Shown: one piece after another, positions 28,290 to 37,183 of the stretch | Layout: the number at the start of each line of letters is the position of its first letter | Numbering within the stretch: position 1 is the first letter of the stretch | Source: Rhizobium leguminosarum bv. trifolii WSM1325 | GTDB lineage: Bacteria > Pseudomonadota > Alphaproteobacteria > Rhizobiales > Rhizobiaceae | Direction: 5' to 3' | Length of the DNA: 64,000 nt | NCBI GenBank assembly: GCA_000023185.1 | Contig: CP001622.1 | Coordinates: 3,348,001-3,412,000 of the forward strand | Translations under genes and position numbers: made by a program | Notes under the pieces: generated by a model | Seen by the model: only the letters and a program-made list of their open reading frames with translations | What the model was told of the DNA's origin: nothing | Databases searched by the model: none

Positions 28290-31200
28290 GATTTGCTCAT
28301 TTTTTCGTGGACCGGCCGATCTTTGCGGCCGTCATCTCGATCCTTTTTCTCGTTGTCGGCAGCATTGCCTACACGCAATTGCCGGTATCGCAGTATCCGG
28401 AGATAGCGCCGCCGACCATCGTCGTGCGCACCTCCTATCCGGGTGCCGACCCGCAGACGATCGCCGATACCGTTTCGACGCCGCTCGAACAACAGATCAA
28501 CGGCGTCGAAGACATGCTTTATATGTCTTCCTACTCCAGCGCCGACGGCGCCATGTCGCTGACGATCACCTTCAAGCTCGGCACCGATCTCGACAAGGTC
28601 CAGGTGCTCGTCCAGAACCGCGTTTCCATCGCCCTTCCCCGTCTTCCCGAGGAAGTCCAGCGGCTTGGCGTGACCACCGACAAAAGCTCACCGGATCTGA
28701 TGATGGTGGTGCACCTGCTTTCGCCATCGCACCGCTATGACCAGCTTTACGTCTCGAATTACGCCCGCAACCGCATCCGCGACGTTCTCGTGCGCCTTGA
28801 CGGCGTCGGCGACGTGCAGATTTTTGGCGAACGCCAGTATTCGATGCGAATCTGGCTGGATCCGGAAAAGCTCTCCGCTTACGGGATGACATCCGATGAC
28901 GTCGTCTCCGCGTTGAGAGATCAGAACGTCCAGGTTTCAGGCGGCAAGATCGGGGCCCCGCCCGTCACCGGCAAGAATGCATTCGAATATACGGTGCGAA
29001 CGGACGGCCGCTTCTCCGACGTGCGCGAGTTCCGATATGTCATTGTGAAATCGACGACATCGGGCCGCCTCGTGCAGTTGCAGGATGTCGCCCGGATAGA
29101 ACTCGGCGCACAGGATTACGTCACCAACAGTTATCTCAACAACGATCCCGCAGTGGCTCTCGGCATCTTCGCCCGGCCGGGAACCAACGCACTGGACACG
29201 GCCCATCAAGTCCAGACGCTCATGAAGGACATATCCCAGAATTTCCCGCCGGGTCTGGAATATCGTATCGTCTACGACACGACCGAATTCATCTCGGATT
29301 CGATTACCGAGGTCTATAGAACCATTGCAGAAGCGGCCATCCTGGTGGCGATCGTCGTTCTTGTCTTCCTGCAATCCTGGCGAACCGCAATCATACCGAT
29401 CATTGCCATCCCGGTATCGCTGATCGGCACCTTCGCGGTTCTGCTCGCCTTCGGCTTCTCGCTCAACATGCTCACTTTGTTCGGCCTTGTCCTAGCGATC
29501 GGGATCGTCGTGGATGACGCGATCGTGGTGGTGGAAAACGTCGAGCGCAATCTGGCGCGCGGCATGACGCCGAAGCAGGCGTCCCATGTCACGATGGACG
29601 AAGTCGGAACCGCCGTCGTCGCCATCTCGCTGGTGCTGATCGCCGTGTTCGTCCCGACAGCCTTCATTCCAGGAATCTCTGGCCAGTTCTACAGGCAGTT
29701 CGCGGTGACGATCTCCGTCACCACTGCAATTTCCGCATTGAATTCGCTCACACTGTCGCCCGCACTCGCAGGCATATTGCTGAAAGCCCATGACCACGAA
29801 ACCAAACGCATGAATGTCGCATCCCGTCTGGGGAGAGGGCTTGCGGACGGCTTCAATCATGGATTCGATCGGCTAAGCTCCGGCTATTCATGGACCGTTC
29901 GGCATCTGGTCAGCAGTTGGGTGGGCTTGACTGCCGCGATGGTCACGTTCGTCTGCCTGCTCGGAGCGACATGGTATATGGGCACGAAAGTTCCCGCGGG
30001 CTTTATTCCGACCATGGACCAGGGTTACGCAATCATCGTCATACAGCTTCCTGATGGAGCCTCGCTCGCGCGTACCGACGCCGTCGTCAAACAGGTGGGC
30101 GATATCGCCCGCACCGTGCCCGGCGTCGGCAATGCCGTGCAATTTGCCGGCTTCAGCGGGGCGACGTTCACCAATGCCTCAAATGCCGGCGTCGTCTTCG
30201 TTCCATTCAAATCCTTTGCCGAACGTGAAGAAGGCGGCGAGAACGCCAACAAGATCATCGGCGAGCTTTACGGAAAGCTGCAAAGCATCCAGGAAGCCTT
30301 CATCATCGCCATTCCACCGCCATCCGTGCGTGGCGTCGGCAATTCCGGCGGCTTCAAGATGCAGATTTCCGATCTCGAAAACGCCGATATGACTCGCGTG
30401 CTCGGCCTCGCCCGGCAGATGATGGGTGCGGCGGCAACGACCGAGGGGCTGACCGGCGTCTTTACGACATTTTCGGATGCCAGCCCGCAATACTTCCTGG
30501 CGATCGACCGCGACAAGGCGCGTTTCCTGAATGTGCCGATCCCCAATATCTTCAACGCCCTTTCCATCAATCTCGGCGTCGCCTATGTGAACGATTTCAA
30601 TGCGTTCGGCCGCGTCTATCAGGTTCGCGCCCAGGCCGACCGGCAGTACCGCATGGACAGGGAAGACATCCTCGCCCTGAAGGTCCGGTCGGCGACCGGG
30701 GCGCTGGTTCCGCTTGGAACCTTGATGGACATCCAGGATGCCAGCGGCCCGGCGCTTGTCCAGCGCTACAACATGTATGTCTCGGTGCCGCTTCAGGGCA
30801 ATCCGACGCCTGGAACGTCAACGGGCGATGCCATCGCCAAGATGGAGGCCTTAGCGGCGAAAATCCTGCCGCAGGGGACGACCTTCGAATGGACCGAGCT
30901 CGCCTATCAGGAGACCCACACCGGCAACACCGCCATCTACATCTTCGCCCTGTCTGTCGTCTTCGTCTTCCTGGCGCTGGCGGCGCAATATGAAAGCTGG
31001 GTTCTGCCGCTCGCGATCATTCTCATCGTCCCGCTTGCGGTGCTCGCGGCGCTGATCGGGGTCTCGCTGAGGGGAATGGACAACAATGTCCTGACGCAGA
31101 TCGGCCTGATCGTTCTGATCGGCCTTGCGGCCAAGAACGCCATTCTGATCGTCGAGTTCGCCAGGCAGGCGGAGGACGAGGGCAAATCGCCGGTAGAGGC

Positions 31201-31474
31201 GGCCATCGAGGCCAGCCATCTTCGCCTGCGCCCGATCCTGATGACGGCATTCGCCTTCATTTTCGGTGTTCTGCCGCTCGCCATCGCCACCGGCCCCGGC
31301 GCCGAAATGCGCCAGTCGCTCGGCACCGCCGTCTTCTCGGGCATGCTCGGCGTGACGATCTTTGGCCTGTTTCTGACGCCGGTCTTCTACGTCGTGCTGC
31401 GCGGCTGGCGCCGCAAGCGGCCGGCCACTGTAGAGCCAGCGAAGACGGAGCCGGTCGAGCAAGGGGTCGTCTGA
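28286..31474 (+). CDS. RND multidrug efflux permease (second system)
   Basis: A 1,062-residue HAE1-family permease. It starts RFAHFFVDRPIFAAVISILFLV; the TM4 relay aspartates are in GIVVDDAIVVVENVERN and the TM10 lysine in GLAAKNAILIVEFA. It is full length with no frame break. The adaptor/permease pair forms a two-gene operon without its own outer-membrane channel, like the system at 11198-15707. The two permeases are clearly paralogous but of separate branches, so this is not a recent duplication. Confidence 0.95.
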   Translation: MRFAHFFVDRPIFAAVISILFLVVGSIAYTQLPVSQYPEIAPPTIVVRTSYPGADPQTIADTVSTPLEQQINGVEDMLYMSSYSSADGAMSLTITFKLGTDLDKVQVLVQNRVSIALPRLPEEVQRLGVTTDKSSPDLMMVVHLLSPSHRYDQLYVSNYARNRIRDVLVRLDGVGDVQIFGERQYSMRIWLDPEKLSAYGMTSDDVVSALRDQNVQVSGGKIGAPPVTGKNAFEYTVRTDGRFSDVREFRYVIVKSTTSGRLVQLQDVARIELGAQDYVTNSYLNNDPAVALGIFARPGTNALDTAHQVQTLMKDISQNFPPGLEYRIVYDTTEFISDSITEVYRTIAEAAILVAIVVLVFLQSWRTAIIPIIAIPVSLIGTFAVLLAFGFSLNMLTLFGLVLAIGIVVDDAIVVVENVERNLARGMTPKQASHVTMDEVGTAVVAISLVLIAVFVPTAFIPGISGQFYRQFAVTISVTTAISALNSLTLSPALAGILLKAHDHETKRMNVASRLGRGLADGFNHGFDRLSSGYSWTVRHLVSSWVGLTAAMVTFVCLLGATWYMGTKVPAGFIPTMDQGYAIIVIQLPDGASLARTDAVVKQVGDIARTVPGVGNAVQFAGFSGATFTNASNAGVVFVPFKSFAEREEGGENANKIIGELYGKLQSIQEAFIIAIPPPSVRGVGNSGGFKMQISDLENADMTRVLGLARQMMGAAATTEGLTGVFTTFSDASPQYFLAIDRDKARFLNVPIPNIFNALSINLGVAYVNDFNAFGRVYQVRAQADRQYRMDREDILALKVRSATGALVPLGTLMDIQDASGPALVQRYNMYVSVPLQGNPTPGTSTGDAIAKMEALAAKILPQGTTFEWTELAYQETHTGNTAIYIFALSVVFVFLALAAQYESWVLPLAIILIVPLAVLAALIGVSLRGMDNNVLTQIGLIVLIGLAAKNAILIVEFARQAEDEGKSPVEAAIEASHLRLRPILMTAFAFIFGVLPLAIATGPGAEMRQSLGTAVFSGMLGVTIFGLFLTPVFYVVLRGWRRKRPATVEPAKTEPVEQGVV

Positions 31475-31500
31475 GACGATCCCACCCGGCTCTGCGCGCC

Positions 31501-31520
31501 GCGCGTCTTTTCAGACGCGC
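31501..31520. repeat. Palindromic intergenic element after the RND operon
   Basis: GCGCGTCT (31501-31508) pairs with AGACGCGC (31513-31520) around a TTTC loop. The following AAAGGACGCTGCAACAC resembles a repeat I recall from Rhizobium intergenic regions. It lies between convergent genes and has no T tract, so it is not a typical terminator. Confidence 0.55.
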
Positions 31521-31576
31521 AAAGGACGCTGCAACACCTTGAATCGACGCATAGGCTTGGGAACCAGTGACAAAAG

Positions 31577-32356
31577 TCAGGTCGAAAACAGATGCACCTT
31601 GCCCTGCCACAAGCGGGCGACGGTGAGTTTGCCGCTGCGATAGGCGCGCGTATCGAGATTGAGCCGCCTCGGCCGTATGTCGGGTTCATCGTTCGGCGTA
31701 TGACCGTGAACGAAGAGTTTCGGCAACGGCACCCGGCTTTCGAGAAACCGCTGGCGGATGATGACCAGATCCTCGTCCGTCTGCTCACTGAGCCGCAGCT
31801 TCGGATTGATGCCGGCATGCACGAAAATCACGCTCGGGGTCTCCAACAGGACAGGCATCGCCCGCATGAAATCGATATGCGTACGCGGCAGCGATTGGCG
31901 GATGAAGGCATCGAGCTTCGCGCCGGAGGGAAAGACCAGCGGTAGATGCTCCGGATCGAGGCCATAGGATTTGAGCGACTCCGCCGACCCCATCTGCATC
32001 CAATCGTCATAGGAGATCCAGCCATCGATATAGTCGAGCATGGCGACTTCGTGATTGCCGGCAAGGCAGATGCGGTCGAATCCATCAGGCGGAGGCTCCA
32101 TCAGATGGGTGATGACCTGTGCCGATTCAGGGCCGCGGTCGATATAGTCGCCGAGCGTGACGATCAGCTTTCGCCCGGGCAGCCGCGCGCCATCCCGCAG
32201 GATCGCCGCTTCGGCTTTCACAAGCAGATCGTACCGACCGTGAATATCGCCGATCGCATAGGTTGGGATAGCGGCAATATCCAGCGTCAGGCGCGGTCTC
32301 GGCTGGCGCGCCATTTTCGAAACCTCGCTGCTGCGAGCACGAGAGTCGCTCATCAT
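31577..32356 (-). CDS. PPP-family serine/threonine metallophosphatase
   Basis: A 259-residue cytoplasmic calcineurin-like phosphoesterase. All metal-site motifs are present in order: GDIHGRYD, GDYIDRGPES, GNHEVAML, VHAGINP and HGHTPN. This pattern belongs to bacterial PPP phosphatases (PrpA/ApaH-like); the true substrate, a phosphoprotein or a dinucleotide, cannot be told. The start is open: ATG codons at 32356/32353 have a weak ribosome site, while an in-frame ATG at 32314 (MARQPRPRLT) has GAGG eight bases upstream and may be the real one. Confidence 0.88.
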   Translation of the reverse strand: MMSDSRARSSEVSKMARQPRPRLTLDIAAIPTYAIGDIHGRYDLLVKAEAAILRDGARLPGRKLIVTLGDYIDRGPESAQVITHLMEPPPDGFDRICLAGNHEVAMLDYIDGWISYDDWMQMGSAESLKSYGLDPEHLPLVFPSGAKLDAFIRQSLPRTHIDFMRAMPVLLETPSVIFVHAGINPKLRLSEQTDEDLVIIRQRFLESRVPLPKLFVHGHTPNDEPDIRPRRLNLDTRAYRSGKLTVARLWQGKVHLFST

Positions 32357-32516
32357 ATTTCTCGATCAAGGAAGCCCCACGTCACCGTAAGTAGAGTAAA
32401 GGACAAGGCAATCAAGCTGGTAAGAAAATCCAAACCATTCTGGTTTTGTAGAAAAACCGGCCTTATCATTTGAGGGGCAATCTCTCACTCCTGTATCTGT
32501 CGAAAAAGAGTGGCCA

Positions 32517-33644
32517 ATGGGAACGGTATCGCAGTTTCATCAGAGCCTGAGGCCTCCCGCGCATCGCATCGAAAGCGAAGAGGAGGTGATATCCACGGCC
32601 CGCGACCTCGCCGCTGCATTCCGGCATCAGGCGAGCGAGCGTGATATCAACCGCATCCTGCCCTTTGCCGAGCTGGACGCGCTGTCGGTATCGGGGCTGA
32701 CGGCAATCGCTGTTCCGCCAGACCATGAAGGGCTCGACGTGTCGAACGCCCTGCTCGCCGAAATCGTTGCGATCATCGCCGAGGGCGATGCATCGATCGG
32801 CGAGGCGCTGGAAAGTCATTTTTCTGCGCTGGAAACGCTCCGCACTCAGGCTGCCGAGGATTTGAAGGCATCGCTGTTTGCCCGCGCGCTGCTCGGTGAC
32901 CGCTTCGCGGGCGCCGCCTTCATCGACGGGGCCGAACTGACCGCCGAAGGTCCGGGCTACCGCCTGAGCGGGCGCACGCGGCAGGGACCTGGCATTCTCT
33001 TCGCTGACTGGATCGCCGCTGCCGCCACCGCTCCGCCCAGCCGCCCGGTGACGCTCTACCTCGCAGGCGCTGAGGAAGGCGTGCAGGTGGTCGACGATTG
33101 GGACGGCTTCGGCCAGCGCACCAATGGCTCGGCGACGGCGATCGTCGGCACGCTTCATGTCAATGCCGATGCGATTGCCCCTGCCCCCTCGTCCGGACAT
33201 TCGACCGCCATCTCGCTCGGCCTGCTGCTCAAGGCCGGCGTCAGCCTGGGCATCGCGCGGGCCGCATGGAGCGACCTGATGATCGCAATTGGCGATCGCA
33301 GCACCAGCGTCCTCCCCGGGATCGGCGAACGCGCCATCCGTATCGAAATGGCGGCGGCAACCTTGGAACGTGCTGGCCGCAAACTCGACATTGCCCAGGT
33401 CAATCCTGTGGAGGCCGCGATGGTGGACGCGCATTTTTCCGCCTCCGCGGCCGCGATCCTTGCCGGGGAAACGGCACTCGACACCGCAAACGCGCTATTC
33501 GAACTTGCAGGGGAAACATCGGCCGGCATCGGCCTCAATCTCGACCGCCATTGGCGCAACGCCCGCATTCACGCGCTATCGCTGCCGCGGGAAAAGCTGG
33601 TGCATACCGCAGGCGAATATATGTCGAAGGTCGGCGGCGCCTAA
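32517..33644 (+). CDS. SfnB-like acyl-CoA-dehydrogenase-fold flavoprotein
   Basis: A 375-residue protein of the acyl-CoA dehydrogenase superfamily, in the SfnB/DszC branch used for sulfur acquisition from organosulfur compounds. N-terminal helical domain about 20-125 (VPPDHEGLDVSNALLAEIVAIIAEGDASIGEAL), a middle beta domain to about 225, and a C-terminal helical bundle ending NARIHALSLPREKLVHTAGEYM. These relatives bind reduced flavin and oxygen and usually need a separate flavin reductase, which is not seen here. It is convergent, with zero bases between stops, with an Rrf2 regulator. Other members of this superfamily cannot be excluded. Confidence 0.75.
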   Translation: MGTVSQFHQSLRPPAHRIESEEEVISTARDLAAAFRHQASERDINRILPFAELDALSVSGLTAIAVPPDHEGLDVSNALLAEIVAIIAEGDASIGEALESHFSALETLRTQAAEDLKASLFARALLGDRFAGAAFIDGAELTAEGPGYRLSGRTRQGPGILFADWIAAAATAPPSRPVTLYLAGAEEGVQVVDDWDGFGQRTNGSATAIVGTLHVNADAIAPAPSSGHSTAISLGLLLKAGVSLGIARAAWSDLMIAIGDRSTSVLPGIGERAIRIEMAAATLERAGRKLDIAQVNPVEAAMVDAHFSASAAAILAGETALDTANALFELAGETSAGIGLNLDRHWRNARIHALSLPREKLVHTAGEYMSKVGGA

Positions 33645-34109
33645 TCAGCTGGCGGCGGAGATCGGGAATTCTTCCCTCGCGCCGTCGATGCTGCCGCCAT
33701 CGGCGACGAACTGCTCGAGGGTCATATTGTCGAGAATGGCGGCGATCGCGTCCCGAACATCGGTCATCGAGCGCCGCACCTGACAGGTTTCCGGATCGGC
33801 ACAGTCGTCGCAGGCCTCGTAAGCCGTACGGCTGGCGCAGCGGATCGGCGCTAAGGGTCCGTCGAGCGTGCGGATGACATGGCCGATGCGAATTTCGGTT
33901 GCCGGCCGCGACAGCGAATAACCGCCGCCCGGTCCCTTCTTCGAACGCAGGATGCCGACATTGCGCAGTTCCAGCAGGATCGTATCGAGAAACTTCTTCG
34001 GGATATTGTTGCGGGCCGCGATGTCATTGATGAAGGCAGTCTCGCCCGGCGCCAGCCGTGCCAGGTCGACCAGCGCCTTCAGCCCGTATTTTCCCTTTTT
34101 CGTCAGCAT
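33645..34109 (-). CDS. Rrf2-family regulator with four cysteines
   Basis: A 154-residue winged-HTH regulator (MLTKKGKYGLKALVDLA...FINDIAARNNIPKKFLDTILLEL, then GGGYSLSR wing). Cysteines stand at about 91, 100, 103 and 109 (RCASRTAYEACDDCADPETC). Three cysteines in this region ligate an Fe-S cluster in IscR, NsrR and RirA, so redox, iron or sulfur sensing is likely. The ATG at 34109 is preferred; a longer frame adds sequence foreign to the family. Its neighbour, an SfnB-like protein, fits a sulfur theme. Confidence 0.88.
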   Translation of the reverse strand: MLTKKGKYGLKALVDLARLAPGETAFINDIAARNNIPKKFLDTILLELRNVGILRSKKGPGGGYSLSRPATEIRIGHVIRTLDGPLAPIRCASRTAYEACDDCADPETCQVRRSMTDVRDAIAAILDNMTLEQFVADGGSIDGAREEFPISAAS

Positions 34110-34141
34110 CGTCGTCGCCCTGTAGAAATTGCAGTATTTAT

Positions 34142-34208
34142 CCTGCCAATAGCAGGCAAATAGCGTCAAAAGCGTGAACATACAACAAAATAGCTATTAT
34201 TTATAGCT
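34142..34208. promoter_or_regulatory. Two inverted repeats upstream of the Rrf2 gene
   Basis: CCTGC-CAATA-GCAGG (34142-34156) and AGCTAT-TATTT-ATAGCT (34192-34208) are perfect short inverted repeats with 5-base spacers. The first lies 33 bases upstream of the Rrf2 ATG and could be an autoregulatory site. The second lies in an AT-rich stretch closer to the preceding SDR gene's end. Confidence 0.4.
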
Positions 34209-34285
34209 TGTATCGGCAACGTCCACAGAAACGCCCGGCAGCCTTGAGAAAGACCGGCCGCCGCGCGCTCTGCCTGCAGCCTCGG

Positions 34286-35074
34286 TCAGATCGTCTTCAG
34301 CATGCCGCCATCGACGAAATAGGTCGAGCCGATGCAATAGCTCGCGCGCTCCGAACTCAGGAAGACGAAGACGTTTGCCAGCTCTTCCGGTGTGCCGAAG
34401 CGTTTGGAGGCGGCGTGCTCGTTGGCGACGCTCTGCAGGTAGCCTTCCCAGTTGCCGCCGGTCTCGGCCGTCAATTGTTTGGCGGTCTTGATCCAGTCGG
34501 GCGTCAGGATCAGACCGGCATTGACGCAGTTGACGCGGATATTGTCCTTGATGAGCTCGGTCGAGAGCGTCTTCGAAAACATCATCAGCGCCGACTTGCT
34601 GACATTGTAGATCGGCTCGTACCAGAGCGGCTGAACGGCGCAGATCGAGGCATTGTGCAGGATCACACCGCCGCCGCGTTGCTTCATCTGCGGCGCGATG
34701 CCGCGCGCCAGCCGCACGGCGGCCATCACATGCAAGTCCCAATAGTCCTGCCACTTCTGGTCGGGCGCCTCCATCACCGTCTCGTTCGAGCCGGTGCCGG
34801 CATTGTTGATGAGGATATCGGCGCCGCCTTTTTCGGCCGCCGCCGTAATGATCGCCTCGGTTCCCGCAACCGTCGCCACATCGGCCGCGACAGCGGTGGC
34901 GCTGACGCCGTACGTCTCGGCGATACGGGCGGCTTCCGCCACGAGCCGCTCACCGCCGCGCGCTGCCAGCACGAGGTCGGCGCCCTCAGCCGCCAGCCCC
35001 TCGGCGATTGCCAGCCCGATGCCGACCGACGCACCTGTTATGACGGCAATCTTTCCCTTCAATCCGAGATCCAT
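34286..35074 (-). CDS. SDR-family oxidoreductase at the edge of the glycan locus
   Basis: A 262-residue NAD(P)-dependent short-chain dehydrogenase: GKIAVITGASVGIGLAIAEGLA, NNAGTGSN, ILHNASICAVQP (Ser) and YNVSKSALMMFSK (Tyr/Lys), ending TYFVDGGMLKTI. The ATG at 35074 has GGAGGAAG upstream. It is divergent from the TIM-barrel isomerase gene at 35217 with 142 bases between starts, so the two probably respond to the same signal. Oxidation of a sugar or polyol is the likely role from context. Confidence 0.88.
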   Translation of the reverse strand: MDLGLKGKIAVITGASVGIGLAIAEGLAAEGADLVLAARGGERLVAEAARIAETYGVSATAVAADVATVAGTEAIITAAAEKGGADILINNAGTGSNETVMEAPDQKWQDYWDLHVMAAVRLARGIAPQMKQRGGGVILHNASICAVQPLWYEPIYNVSKSALMMFSKTLSTELIKDNIRVNCVNAGLILTPDWIKTAKQLTAETGGNWEGYLQSVANEHAASKRFGTPEELANVFVFLSSERASYCIGSTYFVDGGMLKTI

Positions 35075-35216
35075 GTCTTCCTCCGCAAACGGCCGGAGAT
35101 TCCGGCCTGATTGCCGAGTGTTCCGCCAATGAACCCGGGCGTCAAGCGCCTGAACTCCTCTTGCGGCAGGCTCCAATCTGTCGCATGCCTGCATCAACAG
35201 GATGGGAGGAGTTTTC

Positions 35217-35987
35217 ATGCGACGTTATTCAGCCTGCATAGAGTGGCTGTTTGCCGAAGAGGGCGACAGCTTTCCCGATCGCATCCGCCGCGCCCATGCG
35301 GCCGGCCTGACGGCGATCGAATTCTGGCGCTGGAGCGACAAGGATCTCGATGCGATCGAGGCGGCGCTGAAGGAAACCGGCCTTGCCGTCTCCAGCCTCG
35401 TCGCCGAACCGATGATCGCGCTGACCGACGCCGCCAATCGGCAGGCCTGGCTGAAAGGCCTTGCCGAATCCGTCAGTGTCGCGAAGCGTCTCGGCGCGCC
35501 AGTGCTGATTGCCCAGGCGGGCGACGATCTCCCAGGCTTGACCCGCGAAGAACAGCGCAGGGCACTCACCGAAACGCTGAGAGCCGGCGCCGATATCCTC
35601 AAAGGCAGCGGTGTCCGCCTCGGCGTCGAGCCGCTCAACATCCGCATCGACCATGTCGGCTATTTCCTCGATTCGACCCGCGAAGGTCTCGACATCATCG
35701 ATGACGTCGCTCGCCCCGAGATCGGTATCGTCTACGACATCTACCATTCCGCCGTGATGGACGAGCGCACCGAGGAGGTACTGAACGGCCGTCTCGACCG
35801 TATCATCCACGTCCATGTCGCCGATCACCCCGGCCGCAACGAACCGGGCTCCGGCGATATCGACCTTGCCCGACGCCTCGGCTGGATCTTTGCCAACGGT
35901 TACGACGGCGCCGTCGGTCTGGAATACCGGCCGACCAAGTCCGGCGCGGACGCAGTCAAGGCTGCGATTGCTTCGCTCGGCGGTTAA
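35217..35987 (+). CDS. Hydroxypyruvate-isomerase-like TIM-barrel sugar isomerase/epimerase
   Basis: A 256-residue xylose-isomerase-like TIM barrel (AP-endonuclease-2 superfamily). The metal and substrate residues expected for the Hyi group are seen in GVEPLN, VYDIYHSAVM, HVADHPGRNEPGSGDID and GLEYRP. The ATG at 35217 has GGGAGGAG seven bases upstream and is preferred to one at 35202. Its stop overlaps the convergent LacI stop (TTAA). The true substrate may be hydroxypyruvate or another small keto-sugar; a second, more canonical Hyi lies at 45346. Confidence 0.82.
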   Translation: MRRYSACIEWLFAEEGDSFPDRIRRAHAAGLTAIEFWRWSDKDLDAIEAALKETGLAVSSLVAEPMIALTDAANRQAWLKGLAESVSVAKRLGAPVLIAQAGDDLPGLTREEQRRALTETLRAGADILKGSGVRLGVEPLNIRIDHVGYFLDSTREGLDIIDDVARPEIGIVYDIYHSAVMDERTEEVLNGRLDRIIHVHVADHPGRNEPGSGDIDLARRLGWIFANGYDGAVGLEYRPTKSGADAVKAAIASLGG

Positions 35988-37003
35988 ACCTCGGCGGCAT
36001 CGACGCTCGCCGCCGCCTTGCAGGGTCCGGCCGAGCGGCGCTCGATAATGCGGGAGGCAATCATGATGCGCCGCGCCGGCATTCCGGGCAGGCGTGGATT
36101 CTCGATGCGCTCGAGCAAGAGCCGCAGCCCGACCGCCCCGCATTCCTGCCCCTCCATCCTCACCGTCGTCAGCGCCGGCGAGATCTGCGTTGCGGGCGAG
36201 TAGTCGCCGAACCCGACGACCGAAATATCGTCGGGAATGCGGTATCCCTGACCGAGCAACTCGGAAACCACGGTCAGTGCCAGCCCGTCATGGGCGCAGA
36301 AAAAAGCCGTCGGCTGGATGCCTTTTTCCACGAGCGCTCGGAAGGCCGCTCTGAAGCCATTCTCTTCGTCGAACTGCATAACATGAAGCGCAACGTCAGG
36401 ATAACGTTCGGCGACTTCGCGGGCGCCGTAGTGCCGCTCTTGGCGTCCCCGCAGGCCCGGCATGCCATAGACGTAAACAATGGACCGATGGCCGAGCCCG
36501 ACCAGATATTCCACCACCGCCTGCCCCGCCTCATGGTCGGTGCCGCCGACATGGTCGATCTGTTCGAGTGCATCCACCCAGCCGAAACGCACGATCGGAA
36601 CGCCGGTGGCACTCGCCGCCGCCACTGCCTCACGGGCATGCGGACCGACGAGCATCAGCCCGTCGCAAGCGCGCGCCAGCTCCTCCAACTGGCTGGAATC
36701 ATGGGTCCAGCGTACGCGCAGCGTCATGCCAAGCCGATGAGCCTCGCGCTGCACGCCGTTCTGCACCTGCATGTAGAGCTCACTGTTAACGGCATCGAGA
36801 TCGTGAAAGACAACCGCGACCTCGCCTCCAGCACCCTGCCCGGACGGCCTGGTATAGCCGAGGCGTTGCGCTGTCTCGCGGATCAGCGCGCGCGTTTCCT
36901 CGCTGACGCCGCTCTTGCCGGCAAGCGAGCGCGACACTGCATATTTCGACAGGCCGACCTCCCTTGCGATGGTCTGCAATGTAACCCGGCCTCTGCTTCC
37001 CAC
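35984..37003 (-). CDS. LacI-family regulator of the glycan locus
   Basis: A 339-residue repressor. The HTH at residues about 6-30 (VTLQTIAREVGLSKYAVSRSLAGKSGVS) is followed by the hinge and a periplasmic-binding-protein-like sugar domain (about 62-325), with the usual FGDYSPATQISPALTTVRM end. It is divergent from the transporter/hydrolase operon starting at 37184, so a sugar derived from the imported glycan is its probable inducer. Confidence 0.93.
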   Translation of the reverse strand: MGSRGRVTLQTIAREVGLSKYAVSRSLAGKSGVSEETRALIRETAQRLGYTRPSGQGAGGEVAVVFHDLDAVNSELYMQVQNGVQREAHRLGMTLRVRWTHDSSQLEELARACDGLMLVGPHAREAVAAASATGVPIVRFGWVDALEQIDHVGGTDHEAGQAVVEYLVGLGHRSIVYVYGMPGLRGRQERHYGAREVAERYPDVALHVMQFDEENGFRAAFRALVEKGIQPTAFFCAHDGLALTVVSELLGQGYRIPDDISVVGFGDYSPATQISPALTTVRMEGQECGAVGLRLLLERIENPRLPGMPARRIMIASRIIERRSAGPCKAAASVDAAEV

Positions 37004-37020
37004 CTGGCACCCCTACATTC

Positions 37021-37048
37021 GGTTGATGGGACGCTGGCTATATCAACC
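37021..37048. promoter_or_regulatory. Candidate LacI operator
   Basis: GGTTGAT (37021-37027) and ATCAACC (37042-37048) are perfect inverted arms around 14 bases, between the LacI gene and its divergent transport operon. Typical LacI operators are more compact, so the assignment is tentative. The AT-rich stretch 37050-37150 presumably carries the operon promoter. Confidence 0.4.
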
Positions 37049-37183
37049 GCATCCCAAAAGCAAATTTTCGCACTAACGAAAACATAACGCTTTACCTAAC
37101 AATATCCAAATGTAATCTTTCTCTCATCCCAAGCCCAATAGCAAAATAATGAATAAGGGCACGGTTTTTGGAGGAGATCCCCT

